This document shows, in pieces, positions 1-9,894 of a stretch of 64,000 bases of DNA. The notes below the pieces were generated by a model that worked only from the letters and a program-made list of their open reading frames with translations, was not told the DNA's origin and did not search any database. Source of the DNA: Nostoc sp. FACHB-152. GTDB taxonomy: Bacteria > Cyanobacteriota > Cyanobacteriia > Cyanobacteriales > Nostocaceae. Numbering within the stretch: position 1 is the first letter of the stretch; the number at the start of each line of letters is the position of its first letter. The translations under genes and the position numbers were made by a program. Location: NCBI RefSeq assembly GCF_014697475.1, contig NZ_JACJRV010000017.1:45501-109500 (forward strand). The letters are read 5' to 3'.

Positions 1-179
1 CAATCTAGCAAATCCTATATTAAAAGTTACTTATAGTCTTTATGAATAAATTCAATGCTTGATCGACGTGATTATTTATTTTATCTCGGAAAATTAATAC
101 TGAATTAATAGTTTAATATTCTGAGATTGTTTGTTAATCAGTAAATTCTAAATTCCATAATTAAGTATAAACATACACA

Positions 180-1559
180 ATGTTATTAAAACGTTCAGTC
201 CCCAAATTTCGTTGGAAGTCTTGGGTAAAACCTTGGCAGCAAGTAGATTGGTTGTTATTTTTCTTGCCTGTTGCTGTCAGTATGTTTGGCGGTCTCATGA
301 TTCTGAGTACAGAACTAAAACAGCCTGTCACTGACTGGTGGTGGCACTGGTTAGTAGCTGGCATCGGTACTTTCATAGCGTTGTTTTTAGCTCGTATCCG
401 CTATGACAATCTGCTTCAGTGGCATTGGGTGACATACGGACTCACTAATATGAGCTTGATTGCGGTAATGCTGGCTGGTACTAGTGCCAAAGGCGCACAG
501 CGATGGATTAGTGTCGCAGGTTTTAACGTCCAACCGTCAGAATTTGCCAAAATAGGCATAATCATCACCTTAGCGGCCTTACTGCATAAGCGGACAGCTT
601 CTTCTTTAGACAATGTTTTTCGTGCCTTGGCAATTACTGCTGTTCCGTGGGGATTAGTGTTTTTGCAACCAGACTTAGCAACATCACTGGTATTTGGAGC
701 GATCGTTTTGGGGATGCTTTACTGGGCTAATGCTAACCCTGGCTGGTTGATCCTATTGATTTCGCCTGTCATCTCCGCCATTCTGTTTAGTATTTCTTGG
801 CCTTTATCTGAGCCAATAGACTTATTGAATGTACTAGTTTCTGCACCTGTAGGATTTAAAGAGATCGCTATTGGTCCTTTAGGATTTCTCAAAGAAATAG
901 CTTTGAGTCCTTTAGGAGTAATTTGGGCATTTGTCATGGCAATTGTTGGTTGGCAAACACTCCCTTGGCGGCGATTTGGTTTGGGTGCTATTGGTGCTTG
1001 GACTCTCAATATTCTGGGTGGTGAATTAGGTGTTTTTGCCTGGAACCATGTTTTGAAACCGTATCAAAAAGCGAGACTCACCGTTTTTACTGACCCTGAT
1101 CATGATCCTCTCGGTGCAGGTTATCACTTAATTCAATCCCGGATTGCTATTGGGGCTGGAGAAGTGTGGGGGTGGGGTTTATTTAAGGGGCCAATGACCC
1201 AACTAAACTTTGTACCTGAACAGCATACAGACTTTATTTTCTCAGCTGTAGGTGAAGAATTTGGTTTTATTGGTTGTTTAGTAGTTTTGTTGGTCTTTTG
1301 CTTAATTTGCTTGCGTCTGTTGTACGTAGCGCAAACAGCCAAAGATAACTTCGGTTCATTATTGGCTATTGGTGTTTTGTCGATGATTGTGTTTCAAGTA
1401 ATTGTTAACGTGGGTATGACTGTTGGTTTAGCACCTGTGGCGGGCATTCCTCTGCCCTGGATGAGTTACGGACGTTCTGCAATGCTGACCAATTTCATCA
1501 GTTTAGGAATAGTAGAATCAGTAGCAAACTTCCGACAACGACAGAAGTATTATTTATGA
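180..1559 (+). CDS. rodA: Rod-shape-determining protein RodA (SEDS glycosyltransferase)
   Basis: Polytopic inner-membrane protein of 459 residues belonging to the FtsW/RodA/SpoVE (SEDS) family, the peptidoglycan polymerases that work with a class B PBP in lateral wall growth. Family motifs are visible: VQPSEFAK in the N-terminal half, and HTDFIFSAVGEEFGF plus GMTVGLAPVAGIPLPWMSYG in the C-terminal half, the latter being the RodA/FtsW signature. It is longer than the usual 370-420 residues because of a loop near residues 215-245 in which KEIAIGPLGF is followed by KEIALSPLGV, an apparent short internal duplication. ATG at 180 is the only sensible start; 179 bases of AT-rich sequence precede it. 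RodA is preferred over FtsW on overall sequence feel and absence of division genes nearby. Confidence 0.93.
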   Translation: MLLKRSVPKFRWKSWVKPWQQVDWLLFFLPVAVSMFGGLMILSTELKQPVTDWWWHWLVAGIGTFIALFLARIRYDNLLQWHWVTYGLTNMSLIAVMLAGTSAKGAQRWISVAGFNVQPSEFAKIGIIITLAALLHKRTASSLDNVFRALAITAVPWGLVFLQPDLATSLVFGAIVLGMLYWANANPGWLILLISPVISAILFSISWPLSEPIDLLNVLVSAPVGFKEIAIGPLGFLKEIALSPLGVIWAFVMAIVGWQTLPWRRFGLGAIGAWTLNILGGELGVFAWNHVLKPYQKARLTVFTDPDHDPLGAGYHLIQSRIAIGAGEVWGWGLFKGPMTQLNFVPEQHTDFIFSAVGEEFGFIGCLVVLLVFCLICLRLLYVAQTAKDNFGSLLAIGVLSMIVFQVIVNVGMTVGLAPVAGIPLPWMSYGRSAMLTNFISLGIVESVANFRQRQKYYL

Positions 1560-1661
1560 GTCACATAGTCAATAGTCGATAGTGTTATTGCAAAGGACAA
1601 ATGACTAATGACAAAGGACAAGTATTAAGCTATTAACAGTAAATCAGCGAGAGTAAAAATC

Positions 1662-1859
1662 ATGATTCTGCCTGGAGCAACTGTTCGTGTCAAAAATCCC
1701 GCAGATACCTACTATCGCTTTGAAGGACTCGTTCAACGGGTGAGTGATGGCAAGGTAGCTGTCTTGTTTGAAGGTGGTAATTGGGATAAACTAATTACCT
1801 TTCGTCTTTCAGAGTTAGAACTGGTAGAGACCACTGCCGGGGCTAAAAAAGCAAAATAA
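1662..1859 (+). CDS. ndhS: NAD(P)H-quinone oxidoreductase subunit S (NdhS)
   Basis: Small protein of 65 residues matching the cyanobacterial/chloroplast NdhS (DUF3252, SH3-like barrel) family: [20 protein letters not shown] at the start and the conserved [18 protein letters not shown] in the middle. NdhS sits on the peripheral arm of thylakoid NDH-1 and forms part of the ferredoxin docking site, so it acts in cyclic electron flow and respiration. The length fits the cyanobacterial family. It follows rodA by about 100 bases that carry the typical cyanobacterial filler (GACTAATGACAAAGGACAA). Its ferredoxin partner type is encoded in this window at 18.1-19.0 kb. Confidence 0.9.
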   Translation: MILPGATVRVKNPADTYYRFEGLVQRVSDGKVAVLFEGGNWDKLITFRLSELELVETTAGAKKAK

Positions 1860-1925
1860 TTTAGTCAAAGGTCAATAGTCCAAAGCTTTTGACCTTTGAC
1901 CATTGACTCTTAACTCAGCACTATC

Positions 1926-2582
1926 ATGCGCCTTCCTTTACCACAGTTTACGACAAGCGATCGCCACCCTAACCACATTGCGGAGGTGATCGAGACTAGC
2001 ACTACCGAATTTTTAGCACAGTGCTTAGAACCGGAAGACTTGAGTTTTCCGGCAATGCCACCTTTTGGTAGTTGGGTTTGTGCTGTGGATGAAGAGTCGG
2101 GCAATAAAGTGTATGCTGTGGTTTCTTATGCCACAACCATGCCCATTGATTCTATACATCGGGCTGTGGCTCTGGGGTTGTCGTTGCAAGATTTACGTGA
2201 AGAACAACCCCAGATTTTTGCCATGCTTAAAACTGAATTTCGGGCAGCGATTGTTGGCTTTACGCCACCGTCCCCAAATCCCACGGAAATTCCCAGAGTA
2301 TATCAGTATCTACCGCCTCGTCCGCCGCAAATTCATCAAGCTGTTTATCGATGTGAAGGCGAAGCAATCATTAAATTTACGGAAGAACTAGATTTTCTGC
2401 GTACATTATTAAGTGTAAACGGTGCGCCAGTTGAGTCATTAACCGCAGCTGCTATTCGTGATGTCTACCAGTTACGCAAAGCTGATAGAGAATGGCTTGT
2501 CAAAGCAGGACGAATGCTAAGTGTGCTGTTAAAAGACGACTACGATCGCTTACGTTTTATTTTAAGTCAAATCCACCCATAG
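1926..2582 (+). CDS. HAS-barrel-like conserved cyanobacterial protein
   Basis: A 218-residue soluble protein without signal peptide or membrane segment. The N-terminal ~115 residues (from MRLPLPQFTTSDRHPNHIAE, then PFGSWVCAV, KVYAVVSYATTMPID and RAAIVGF) resemble the HAS-barrel module found at the N-terminus of HerA ATPases and ATP-synthase subunits; the remainder is helical with a basic DREWLVKAGRMLSVLLKDDYDR stretch. Proteins of this build are conserved in cyanobacteria with no known function. It follows ndhS by 66 bases on the same strand. The domain assignment is by recall of family pattern and is moderately sure; no catalytic role is claimed. Confidence 0.7.
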   Translation: MRLPLPQFTTSDRHPNHIAEVIETSTTEFLAQCLEPEDLSFPAMPPFGSWVCAVDEESGNKVYAVVSYATTMPIDSIHRAVALGLSLQDLREEQPQIFAMLKTEFRAAIVGFTPPSPNPTEIPRVYQYLPPRPPQIHQAVYRCEGEAIIKFTEELDFLRTLLSVNGAPVESLTAAAIRDVYQLRKADREWLVKAGRMLSVLLKDDYDRLRFILSQIHP

Positions 2583-2732
2583 GTAGTTCGTTCTTAGACA
2601 ATTGCCTAGTTAGTGTAAGATCAGATGTTTTCTTCTCTACCAGGGTGGCTCTTATATTTATTAATACAGATTATTGAGCGATCGCCATTAAGGTCATCGC
2701 CACTTCACCGTCGCCCCCTTAAGTTCTAACCT

Positions 2733-4868
2733 ATGGAACCAGTATCACAAGTTCTGGCTCTAGAACTAAATTACCCTGTTCTTGGCCAAGAACCAGTTGT
2801 TCCCTTTGCAATTTTGCTCTTGGTGATTTTAGTCGTACCCATCCTGTTTGAGCGACTAAGACTACCAGGGATAGTTGGTTTGGTATTTGCTGGGTTAGTC
2901 CTGGGGCCATCAGGCTGGAATTTATTTAATGCTAAATTGCCAATGATTAATCTGCTATCTAACATTGGCTTAATTTATTTAATGTTTGTAGTAGGTTTAG
3001 AACAAGAGCTAGGACATTTACGCAAAAATATACAGCGTTCTTTGGGATTTGCAAGTTTTACCTTCTTTGTTCCCTGTGTAACAGGAATCTTGTTAGGGCG
3101 GATATTTGGCTTTGGTTGGAATACATCTATATTCATCGGCAGCTTATTTGCTTCTTATACTCTTTTGGCATACCCGATTATTAGTAGTTTGGGAGTTGTC
3201 AAAAATCCAGCTGTTAGTGCCACTATTGACGCTACGATATTTACTGATATCAGCACTCTTGTAGTATTAGCTGTTTGTCTAGTCAGTTTGCAAACAGGTG
3301 TATTCAACCTGCCTAATTTACTCACCTTGTTAGGTCATATAATCATTTATTCAGTAATTATTTTGGTAGGGTTTGATTGGGCAGGGCAGGAATTTTTTCG
3401 TCGGTCAGGAGATGATGAAGGTAAAAAGTTTTTGTTTGTGTTGCTGGCTGTATTTGTAGCCTTATTAGGTGCTGAATTTATTGATATAGAAAAAATTTTA
3501 GGTGCATTTTTAGCTGGTTTGGCAGTGAATGAAGTAGTAGATGAAGGGCCAACAAAAGATAAGGTAGTATTTGCTGGCAGTGTTCTATTTATTCCGATTT
3601 TCTTTATTAATATTGGTTTATTAATTGATTTATCTGCTTGGTTGAGAAGCATTACTACTTTAAAGTTGATGGTGCTAGTTGTAGTTGGTGTCATTGTTAG
3701 CAAATTTATAGCAGCTTTGTTAGCAAAACTTTTTTACCGCTACAATTGGCAGGAAATGTTAACTATGTGGACTCTATCAATGCCCCAGTTAGGTACAACC
3801 CTAGCGGCTACTCTAGTGGGATATCGTGCTGAGTTGATATCAACTGAAGTATTTCACAGTGTAGTTGGATTAATGTTGATTACATCGACTTTGGGGCCGT
3901 TGCTTACTAGTCGTCTAGCGGTATCTTTAACACCTACAGCTATTTTAGAAACCGTACAATCAAATTTAATTGCACAAAAAACTGAAGAAAAGCAGAGTAG
4001 TTTTACTATAGTTGTTCCTATATATAATCCTCATACACAGCAGCATTTAATTGAGATGGCGGCATTATTAGCCCGTCAAGCAAAGGGCAAAATTATCCCT
4101 TTAAATATCGCTACGACTACGGCTCATATGGATGCACCACAGCTAGAAGCATCTTTGCAACGAAGTGAGCGGTTACTAGCGAAAGCTACAGTTCAGAGTC
4201 GAAACTTAGGAGTAGAAGCAGAACCTCTGCTACGGATCGATGATGCCTTCGCACTGGGAATTAGTAGGGCGGCTCGTGAACAAAAAGCTAATTTAATTGT
4301 TATGGGTTGGGGTAAACGTACAGGCTTAAGAGCGCGTTTATTTGGCAATGTGGTTGATAGTGTGTTGTGGTCAGCGCATTGTCCTGTAGTGGTGACACGT
4401 CTGGTAGAATCACCCCACAAAATTCAGCGCATTTTAGTCCCACTCGAAAACTTAACATCCCCGACATTGCAACCTGTACAGTTTGCCCAAATGCTAGCAG
4501 AATCGAATCAAGCGCAAGTAACAGTGTTGAATGTATGCGATCGCCACACTAGTTCCAGTAAAATTGATAGCAAGCGATCGCAACTTGCTGCTTTAGTCTC
4601 CAACTTAGCTCTGCAAAACTCTCCAGAAGTTCAAATTATTGCTCATGAAAATGTTGCCCAAGCAATTTTGCAGGCAGCAAGACTATATGATTTAGTAGTG
4701 TTACCTTTTATACGCAACCGTAATAGTCCTGGTAGTTTAGCCATCAGTGATGTTAGCACTCAGTTAGCAAGACAACTTACTTGCTCTGTCGTCATGCTGG
4801 GAGAACCACAACGTACTCAAATTAGCATCAACTCTAAAAAAGTTATTAATACTAAATCTGTTGTGTAA
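2733..4868 (+). CDS. CPA2 Na+/H+ (cation:proton) antiporter with two C-terminal universal-stress domains
   Basis: A 711-residue membrane protein. Residues ~25-405 form the Na+/H+ exchanger domain: about 12 hydrophobic segments, opening with RLRLPGIVGLVFAGLVLGPS, the PAVSATIDATIFTDIS segment with the paired acidic site, and KILGAFLAGLAVNE. Residues ~425-560 and ~575-700 look like UspA-type cytoplasmic domains; the first contains NLIVMGWGKRTGLRARLFGNVVDSVL, matching the Usp nucleotide-binding G-2X-G-9X-G(S/T) region. Such fusions are known in cyanobacteria and are thought to make transport respond to nucleotide state. An imperfect long hairpin just after the stop (4869-4918) may end the transcript. 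Confidence 0.88.
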   Translation: MEPVSQVLALELNYPVLGQEPVVPFAILLLVILVVPILFERLRLPGIVGLVFAGLVLGPSGWNLFNAKLPMINLLSNIGLIYLMFVVGLEQELGHLRKNIQRSLGFASFTFFVPCVTGILLGRIFGFGWNTSIFIGSLFASYTLLAYPIISSLGVVKNPAVSATIDATIFTDISTLVVLAVCLVSLQTGVFNLPNLLTLLGHIIIYSVIILVGFDWAGQEFFRRSGDDEGKKFLFVLLAVFVALLGAEFIDIEKILGAFLAGLAVNEVVDEGPTKDKVVFAGSVLFIPIFFINIGLLIDLSAWLRSITTLKLMVLVVVGVIVSKFIAALLAKLFYRYNWQEMLTMWTLSMPQLGTTLAATLVGYRAELISTEVFHSVVGLMLITSTLGPLLTSRLAVSLTPTAILETVQSNLIAQKTEEKQSSFTIVVPIYNPHTQQHLIEMAALLARQAKGKIIPLNIATTTAHMDAPQLEASLQRSERLLAKATVQSRNLGVEAEPLLRIDDAFALGISRAAREQKANLIVMGWGKRTGLRARLFGNVVDSVLWSAHCPVVVTRLVESPHKIQRILVPLENLTSPTLQPVQFAQMLAESNQAQVTVLNVCDRHTSSSKIDSKRSQLAALVSNLALQNSPEVQIIAHENVAQAILQAARLYDLVVLPFIRNRNSPGSLAISDVSTQLARQLTCSVVMLGEPQRTQISINSKKVINTKSVV

Positions 4869-4918
4869 AAAGTTTCGCCTCTTGAAGATTGAGCATCTGA
4901 GTTTTTACACGAAACTTT
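4869..4918 (+). terminator. Long-loop hairpin after the antiporter gene
   Basis: Nine-base perfect arms AAAGTTTCG (4869-4877) and CGAAACTTT (4910-4918) enclose a 32-base loop and are followed by ATTTTG. It begins directly after the antiporter stop codon. The long loop and weak T-run make it a tentative terminator or mRNA 3' structure. Confidence 0.45.
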
Positions 4919-5161
4919 ATTTTGTTGAAGATTTGATGAATTCTTCAGTATAAATGCTCAATGCTGATATAAGGTTTGCTATTTTGCTAGAGGAACTGTC
5001 CTGCTGTTAATTCTTGTAACAAAATTACATACATAAAGACTTGGTAAATCCGCAAATATATTCTGAATTAGCTCTGTTCGCCCTGCATTTTTGTGTATCA
5101 GCTGGGTACTCTAAAACAAGCTAAACAGCCACTAGTAGTATCTGAAAGTATTAAGAAAACT

Positions 5162-6097
5162 ATGAGAATTTTGGTGACGGGCGGCGCTGGGTTTATTGGT
5201 TCCCATCTGATTGATCGATTAATACCCGAAGGGCATGAAGTAATTTGCTTAGATAATTTTTATACTGGTCATAAACGCAATATTCTTAAATGGATGGGTC
5301 ATCCAAATTTTGAGTTGATCCGCCACGATATCACCGAGCCAATTCGCTTAGAAGTAGATCAAATATACCATTTAGCCTGTCCAGCCTCTCCCGTACATTA
5401 TCAGTACAACCCAGTTAAAACAGTAAAAACTAACGTGATGGGTACGCTGAATATGCTGGGGTTAGCTAAACGTGTAAAAGCTAAATTCTTGTTAGCTTCA
5501 ACGAGCGAAGTTTACGGAGACCCAGAAGTTCATCCTCAAACAGAAGAGTATAGAGGTAATGTTAATACTATTGGTCTGCGTTCATGCTACGACGAAGGCA
5601 AAAGAATAGCAGAAACTTTAGCATTTGATTACTACAGACAAAATAAAGTTGAGATTCGAGTAGCTCGCATATTTAACACCTACGGGCCACGGATGTTAGA
5701 AAACGATGGTCGGGTAGTAAGTAATTTGGTTGTGCAAGCATTGCGAGGTATTCCGTTAACTGTGTACGGAGAAGGTACTCAAACTCGTAGTTTTTGCTAC
5801 GTATCAGACCTAGTAGAAGGACTGATGCGGTTGATGAATGGAGAATTCACAGGCCCGGTCAATTTAGGTAATCCTGACGAATACACTATCTTAGAATTGG
5901 CTCAAACTGTGCAGAATATGGTAAATCCAGATGCGGAAATAAAATTTGAGCCATTACCTTCTGACGATCCGCGTCGCCGTCGTCCCGATATTACAAGAGC
6001 AAAGACTTGGTTAAATTGGGAACCTACCATTCCTCTACAAGAAGGGTTAAAACTGACAATAGAAGATTTCCGCGATCGCATTAACAGCGAGAAATAG
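5162..6097 (+). CDS. UDP-glucuronate decarboxylase (UDP-xylose synthase)
   Basis: Extended short-chain dehydrogenase/reductase of 311 residues. The Rossmann motif GGAGFIGSH lies at the N-terminus and the catalytic YxxxK pair is in [21 protein letters not shown] and [10 protein letters not shown] are typical of UXS. It oxidises and decarboxylates UDP-glucuronate to UDP-xylose with bound NAD+. I place the start at ATG 5162 because the family begins with M-R-I-L-V-T-G-G; an in-frame GTG at 5093 would add 23 residues that do not look conserved. It sits 159 bases before the UDP-glucose dehydrogenase gene that makes its substrate, so the two form one nucleotide-sugar pathway, presumably for exopolysaccharide. 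Confidence 0.92.
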   Translation: MRILVTGGAGFIGSHLIDRLIPEGHEVICLDNFYTGHKRNILKWMGHPNFELIRHDITEPIRLEVDQIYHLACPASPVHYQYNPVKTVKTNVMGTLNMLGLAKRVKAKFLLASTSEVYGDPEVHPQTEEYRGNVNTIGLRSCYDEGKRIAETLAFDYYRQNKVEIRVARIFNTYGPRMLENDGRVVSNLVVQALRGIPLTVYGEGTQTRSFCYVSDLVEGLMRLMNGEFTGPVNLGNPDEYTILELAQTVQNMVNPDAEIKFEPLPSDDPRRRRPDITRAKTWLNWEPTIPLQEGLKLTIEDFRDRINSEK

Positions 6098-6256
6098 GAT
6101 TTAAGCTTCACAGCAGTTGAGACTGCACTGGCTTTCAAAACAGGTCTGATTCTATCTATAGCTTGTTTTGAGGGACTGGTTAATTGATAGTTGTATTGGT
6201 GTCATATTGGCAACTTCCTTTTGAAGAGCAACCCAAGAAAGCGAGGAGTTTAAAAA

Positions 6257-7648
6257 ATGCGTGTTTGTGTAATAGGTACTGGTTACGTTGGTTTAGTTAC
6301 AGGTGCTTGCTTGGCTCACATTGGGCATGATGTGGTTTGCATAGACAATAACGAAGAGAAAGTCAAGCTCATGAAATCTGGGCAATCGCCCATTTTCGAG
6401 CCAGGTCTGTCAGAAATTATGCAGTCTGCCATTCAAAGTGGCAATATTCAGTTTTCCACAGACCTCGCCGCAGGGGTAGCCCACGGCGAAATTCTTTTTA
6501 TTGCAGTTGGTACACCACCTTTACCAACTGGCGAAAGTGATACCCGTTATGTAGAAGCTGTAGCACGTGGTATCGGAGCCAATCTCAACGGTGGTTATAA
6601 AGTAATTGTCAACAAATCCACAGTACCTATCGGTTCTGGTGACTGGGTACGGATGATTGTTTTAGATGGGATTGCTGAACGTCAGAAAGTGCTTGTACCA
6701 GCAGGTGGCGCGCCTGTTGAAGATAAAGTGCCAGAAATTGCATCACATTTTGATGTCGTTAGTAACCCAGAATTTTTGCGTGAAGGTTCAGCAGTCTATG
6801 ACACCTTCAACCCCGATCGCATTGTTCTAGGTGGTAACAGCCCTAGAGCAGTTGCAATGATGCAAGAACTTTATGCTCCAATTGTTGAACGCAAGTTCGC
6901 TGCTGATCAATCTTTACCACCTGTACCTGTACTAGTTACAGACCTCAGTTCGGCAGAGATGATCAAATACGCTGCTAACGCTTTCTTAGCAACCAAAATT
7001 AGTTTTATTAACGAAGTTGCTAACATCTGCGATCGCGTCGGTGCTGACGTGACTCAAGTAGCCAAAGGTATCGGTTTAGACTCCCGCATTGGTAACAAAT
7101 TCTTGCAAGCTGGTATTGGTTGGGGTGGTTCTTGCTTCCCCAAAGACGTTTCCGCTTTGATTCACACTGCTGACGACTATGGTTATGAAGCTGAATTGCT
7201 CAAATCAGCAGTTAGCGTTAACGAACGTCAGCGTTTAATTGCTTTAGAAAAACTTCAACAAGTCCTGAAGATCCTCAAGGGTAAAACTGTTGGTCTACTC
7301 GGTCTCACCTTTAAACCTGATACCGATGACTTACGTGATGCTCCCGCACTCAACTTAATTGAGCAACTCAACCGCCTAGGAGCTAAAGTCAAAGCTTACG
7401 ACCCAATTATTTCCCAAACAGGAATGCGTCATGGTCTTTCTGGCGTACTAGTAGAAACTGATGCTGAGAGATTAGCTGATGGCTGTGATGCTTTAGTACT
7501 CGTAACCGAATGGCAGCAATTTAGCCATTTAGACTATGCCAAGATGGCAAAATTAATGAATAACCCTGTAGTTATTGACGGTCGTAACTTCCTGGATCCT
7601 GAAACAATGGTAAGAGCAGGCTTCCAATACGTCGGTGTAGGACGGTAG
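6257..7648 (+). CDS. ugd: UDP-glucose 6-dehydrogenase
   Basis: A 463-residue NAD+-dependent enzyme converting UDP-glucose to UDP-glucuronate. The N-terminal Rossmann domain opens with GTGYVGLVTGACLAHIGH; NPEFLREGSAV is a family motif; the catalytic cysteine lies in GIGWGGSCFPKDV; and the C-terminal UDP-binding domain has LGLTFKPDTDDLRDAPA. The length is normal. A purine-rich GCGAGGAG precedes the ATG by about 11 bases. The gene follows UDP-glucuronate decarboxylase on the same strand and ends before a strong bidirectional terminator at 7712-7741. Confidence 0.96.
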   Translation: MRVCVIGTGYVGLVTGACLAHIGHDVVCIDNNEEKVKLMKSGQSPIFEPGLSEIMQSAIQSGNIQFSTDLAAGVAHGEILFIAVGTPPLPTGESDTRYVEAVARGIGANLNGGYKVIVNKSTVPIGSGDWVRMIVLDGIAERQKVLVPAGGAPVEDKVPEIASHFDVVSNPEFLREGSAVYDTFNPDRIVLGGNSPRAVAMMQELYAPIVERKFAADQSLPPVPVLVTDLSSAEMIKYAANAFLATKISFINEVANICDRVGADVTQVAKGIGLDSRIGNKFLQAGIGWGGSCFPKDVSALIHTADDYGYEAELLKSAVSVNERQRLIALEKLQQVLKILKGKTVGLLGLTFKPDTDDLRDAPALNLIEQLNRLGAKVKAYDPIISQTGMRHGLSGVLVETDAERLADGCDALVLVTEWQQFSHLDYAKMAKLMNNPVVIDGRNFLDPETMVRAGFQYVGVGR

Positions 7649-7711
7649 AAATCTTAGAAGAGAATAGGGAACAGTTTCTCGTTTCCTCTCTTAAACAAAG
7701 GTAACTCCAAT

Positions 7712-7741
7712 AAAAGAGACGCGGGCGATCGCGTCTCTTTT
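7712..7741. terminator. Bidirectional rho-independent terminator between convergent genes
   Basis: Twelve-base perfect arms AAAAGAGACGCG and CGCGTCTCTTTT with a six-base loop; each arm supplies a T-run on its own strand. It lies between ugd (+) and the SLH-fasciclin gene (-) and can serve both. The loop and right arm also contain a HIP1 octamer. Confidence 0.85.
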
Positions 7742-7774
7742 GATTTGGCAGGAATATACTAATCTCAGCCCAAC

Positions 7775-9508
7775 TTAGAAGTTGTAGCCTACACCCAACA
7801 TCAAACCGACATCAGTTTCATCCAAGAACGCTGCATTAACTGCACCATTCAAAGTAAAGCGATTGCCTAAGGGAACGTCTACACCACCAGTTAACAGCAA
7901 TGCTATGTCAGCATCGTCGCTAGTTTCGATAGCCACACCAGCACCTATATAAGGAGATATTGGGAAGCGTTGATTACCTGTAGGATCGACGGAACGTGGA
8001 GCAAAGTCGAAAGTTACAGGTATTAAAACTATGGGGTCGTCTCCAAATACAGCTGAGGGACGTGCTGATATAGTCCGAGTTAAACCGATTTTGCTCATTA
8101 CTGCAATGTTACCTTCGCTGAGAGCAGAATCGCCACCCAAACCAATATTACCGGCAACTCCAACATAGCTAGAGCCACCGCGAGTAGATCTACCAGGATC
8201 TACAGCAGGTGTAGTTCCACCCGGAGTGGTTTCTCCTGGTTGTTGGCTAACATTCAAGTTAGGTGGAATTAGAACTTCATTAATTACGTGGATTACACCG
8301 TTGCTAGCTTGAACATTTGGTTGAATAACTGTCGCATCGTTAACTGCGATTTGATTATTAGCACTGTCAACTTTGATATTTACAGATGCTTCTTCAACCG
8401 TTTTCAGTTCTCCAGCCGTCAGCTGACTAGCAGTTAATTGGCCAGGAACCACATGGTATGTTAAAATCCTCCGCAATAATTCTCTATTTTCTGGCTGCTG
8501 TAGTTGTTGTACAGTGCCAGCAGGTAAAGCGGCAAATGCTTGATCTGTAGGAGCAAATACTGTGTATGGGCCTCCTTGTTGCAGAGTTTCTGCTAACCCA
8601 GCCGCTTTGATTAGAGTAGTTAAAGTACTAAAAGAATTATTAGACGCAGCAATAGAAACGATATCGTTACCAGTTGTGCCAGTAGTACCAGCCGCTACTA
8701 TATATTGACTTGCGGGAAGATTGGCAGCCAAAGGTTGTGCTTGTCCCTGTCTAACTAGAGCTTGATACAATAACGCTGCGGCTTCCGCACGGGTTAAAGG
8801 TGTTTGAGGATTAAGCTGTTTGACATCTGGATAGTTGACAACAATGTTAGCTTGAGTGGCTGCGGCTACACTATTTACTGCGTAGTTAGGAATTGCGGAA
8901 GCATCTGTGTAATAAGTATTCAGAATATCTGATGCTGAACCTGAATTGCTAGCAGTTAAATTTAAACCACTTGACAAAGCAGTGATTGCCTGAGCTTTTG
9001 GAATTTGCTCATTGGGACGAAACGTATTATCAGGATAACCACTCATAAAACCTGTTTCGTAAGCTTCTTTAATCGCAGAAGCCGCCCAATAATTAGCAGG
9101 TACATCTCTAAATCCACTGGCACTGAGTTGCCGAACTGCATTCTGATTAAAAGCTTTTTGAATCATTGCCGCAAATTCAGCACGAGTCACAGCTTGGTTG
9201 GGTCTAAAAGTCTGATCTGGAAATCCAGTAATTACATTTCTTGCGGCTAGTGCTTGAATAAATGGGCCACTCCAGTAATCTGTACCAACATCAGAAAAAT
9301 TAGCAGCAGCAGGCGCGGCAGATGGAGTATTTGTATCAGGAGTTGTTGTACCAGGAGTGGTATTTGGATCTGTAGTAGGAGTTGTAGATGGAACAGTAGT
9401 TTGGGCTAAAGTTGGGGCGGAAACTACTATCGGACTGATCGTAGCAGTTGTTACTCCTAAAGCTAGTAAAGTTGCACGTATTAATGACCAATGAAACGAG
9501 CTGCCCAT
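7775..9508 (-). CDS. SLH-repeat, fasciclin and C-terminal beta-barrel envelope protein
   Basis: A 577-residue secreted protein. A signal peptide (hydrophobic core near residues 10-30, cleavage near TLAQ) is followed by a Thr/Pro-rich linker (~36-69). Three S-layer homology repeats then appear (about 70-118, 133-180 and 196-250; the motif GFPDQTFRPNQAVTRAEFAA in the first). Residues ~282-416 are a fasciclin (FAS1) domain with GGPYTVFAPTDQAFAALP and YHVVPG. From ~440 the sequence becomes glycine-rich with alternating hydrophobics and ends in YNF, as in outer-membrane beta-barrels. The likely reading is a peptidoglycan-linked, outer-membrane-anchored adhesion or structural protein. SLH-porins are common in cyanobacteria; inserting FAS1 between SLH and barrel is less usual. 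Confidence 0.82.
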   Translation of the reverse strand: MGSSFHWSLIRATLLALGVTTATISPIVVSAPTLAQTTVPSTTPTTDPNTTPGTTTPDTNTPSAAPAAANFSDVGTDYWSGPFIQALAARNVITGFPDQTFRPNQAVTRAEFAAMIQKAFNQNAVRQLSASGFRDVPANYWAASAIKEAYETGFMSGYPDNTFRPNEQIPKAQAITALSSGLNLTASNSGSASDILNTYYTDASAIPNYAVNSVAAATQANIVVNYPDVKQLNPQTPLTRAEAAALLYQALVRQGQAQPLAANLPASQYIVAAGTTGTTGNDIVSIAASNNSFSTLTTLIKAAGLAETLQQGGPYTVFAPTDQAFAALPAGTVQQLQQPENRELLRRILTYHVVPGQLTASQLTAGELKTVEEASVNIKVDSANNQIAVNDATVIQPNVQASNGVIHVINEVLIPPNLNVSQQPGETTPGGTTPAVDPGRSTRGGSSYVGVAGNIGLGGDSALSEGNIAVMSKIGLTRTISARPSAVFGDDPIVLIPVTFDFAPRSVDPTGNQRFPISPYIGAGVAIETSDDADIALLLTGGVDVPLGNRFTLNGAVNAAFLDETDVGLMLGVGYNF

Positions 9509-9630
9509 TAAAATTCCCTCCAGACAAAAATTAGGTAGAAATATTGAAAATCAAAATATTTCATGAAGATTGGCTTGTAAATCTAATACCACATATTAAT
9601 TCAATTATTTAGAGTGGTATTTGGTAGCTT

Positions 9631-9660
9631 TATATACTCATTTAGTTAAATGAGTATATA
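9631..9660. repeat. 30-base perfect palindrome upstream of the SLH-fasciclin gene
   Basis: Arms TATATACTCATTTA (9631-9644) and TAAATGAGTATATA (9647-9660) are exact reverse complements around a GT centre. It lies about 122 bases upstream of the start codon at 9508 of the minus-strand gene, so it could be an operator for a dimeric regulator or a leader hairpin. Confidence 0.6.
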
Positions 9661-9894
9661 CCTTTCCTGCTTTTTCAGAAATATATGATTCTAGCTATGT
9701 TGATACATAACATTTAGTAATACTTAGAGTTTAAAACCGACAGAGTACTCATATGTAATTATTTCGATTTAATTTCAATTCAACAACTAGCTAAAGAATA
9801 CTTTTTTGGCTATATAACTTCATACTTTAGATAGTTGTATATTATGTTAAAACGCCTGGAAACTCACCATAAATAGGTAATTCGGCTGAAATCG

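Noticed and set aside
161..376. Antisense frame over the rodA start
   Set aside because: Lies inside a strong plus-strand gene and its product has no recognisable features; treated as a shadow.
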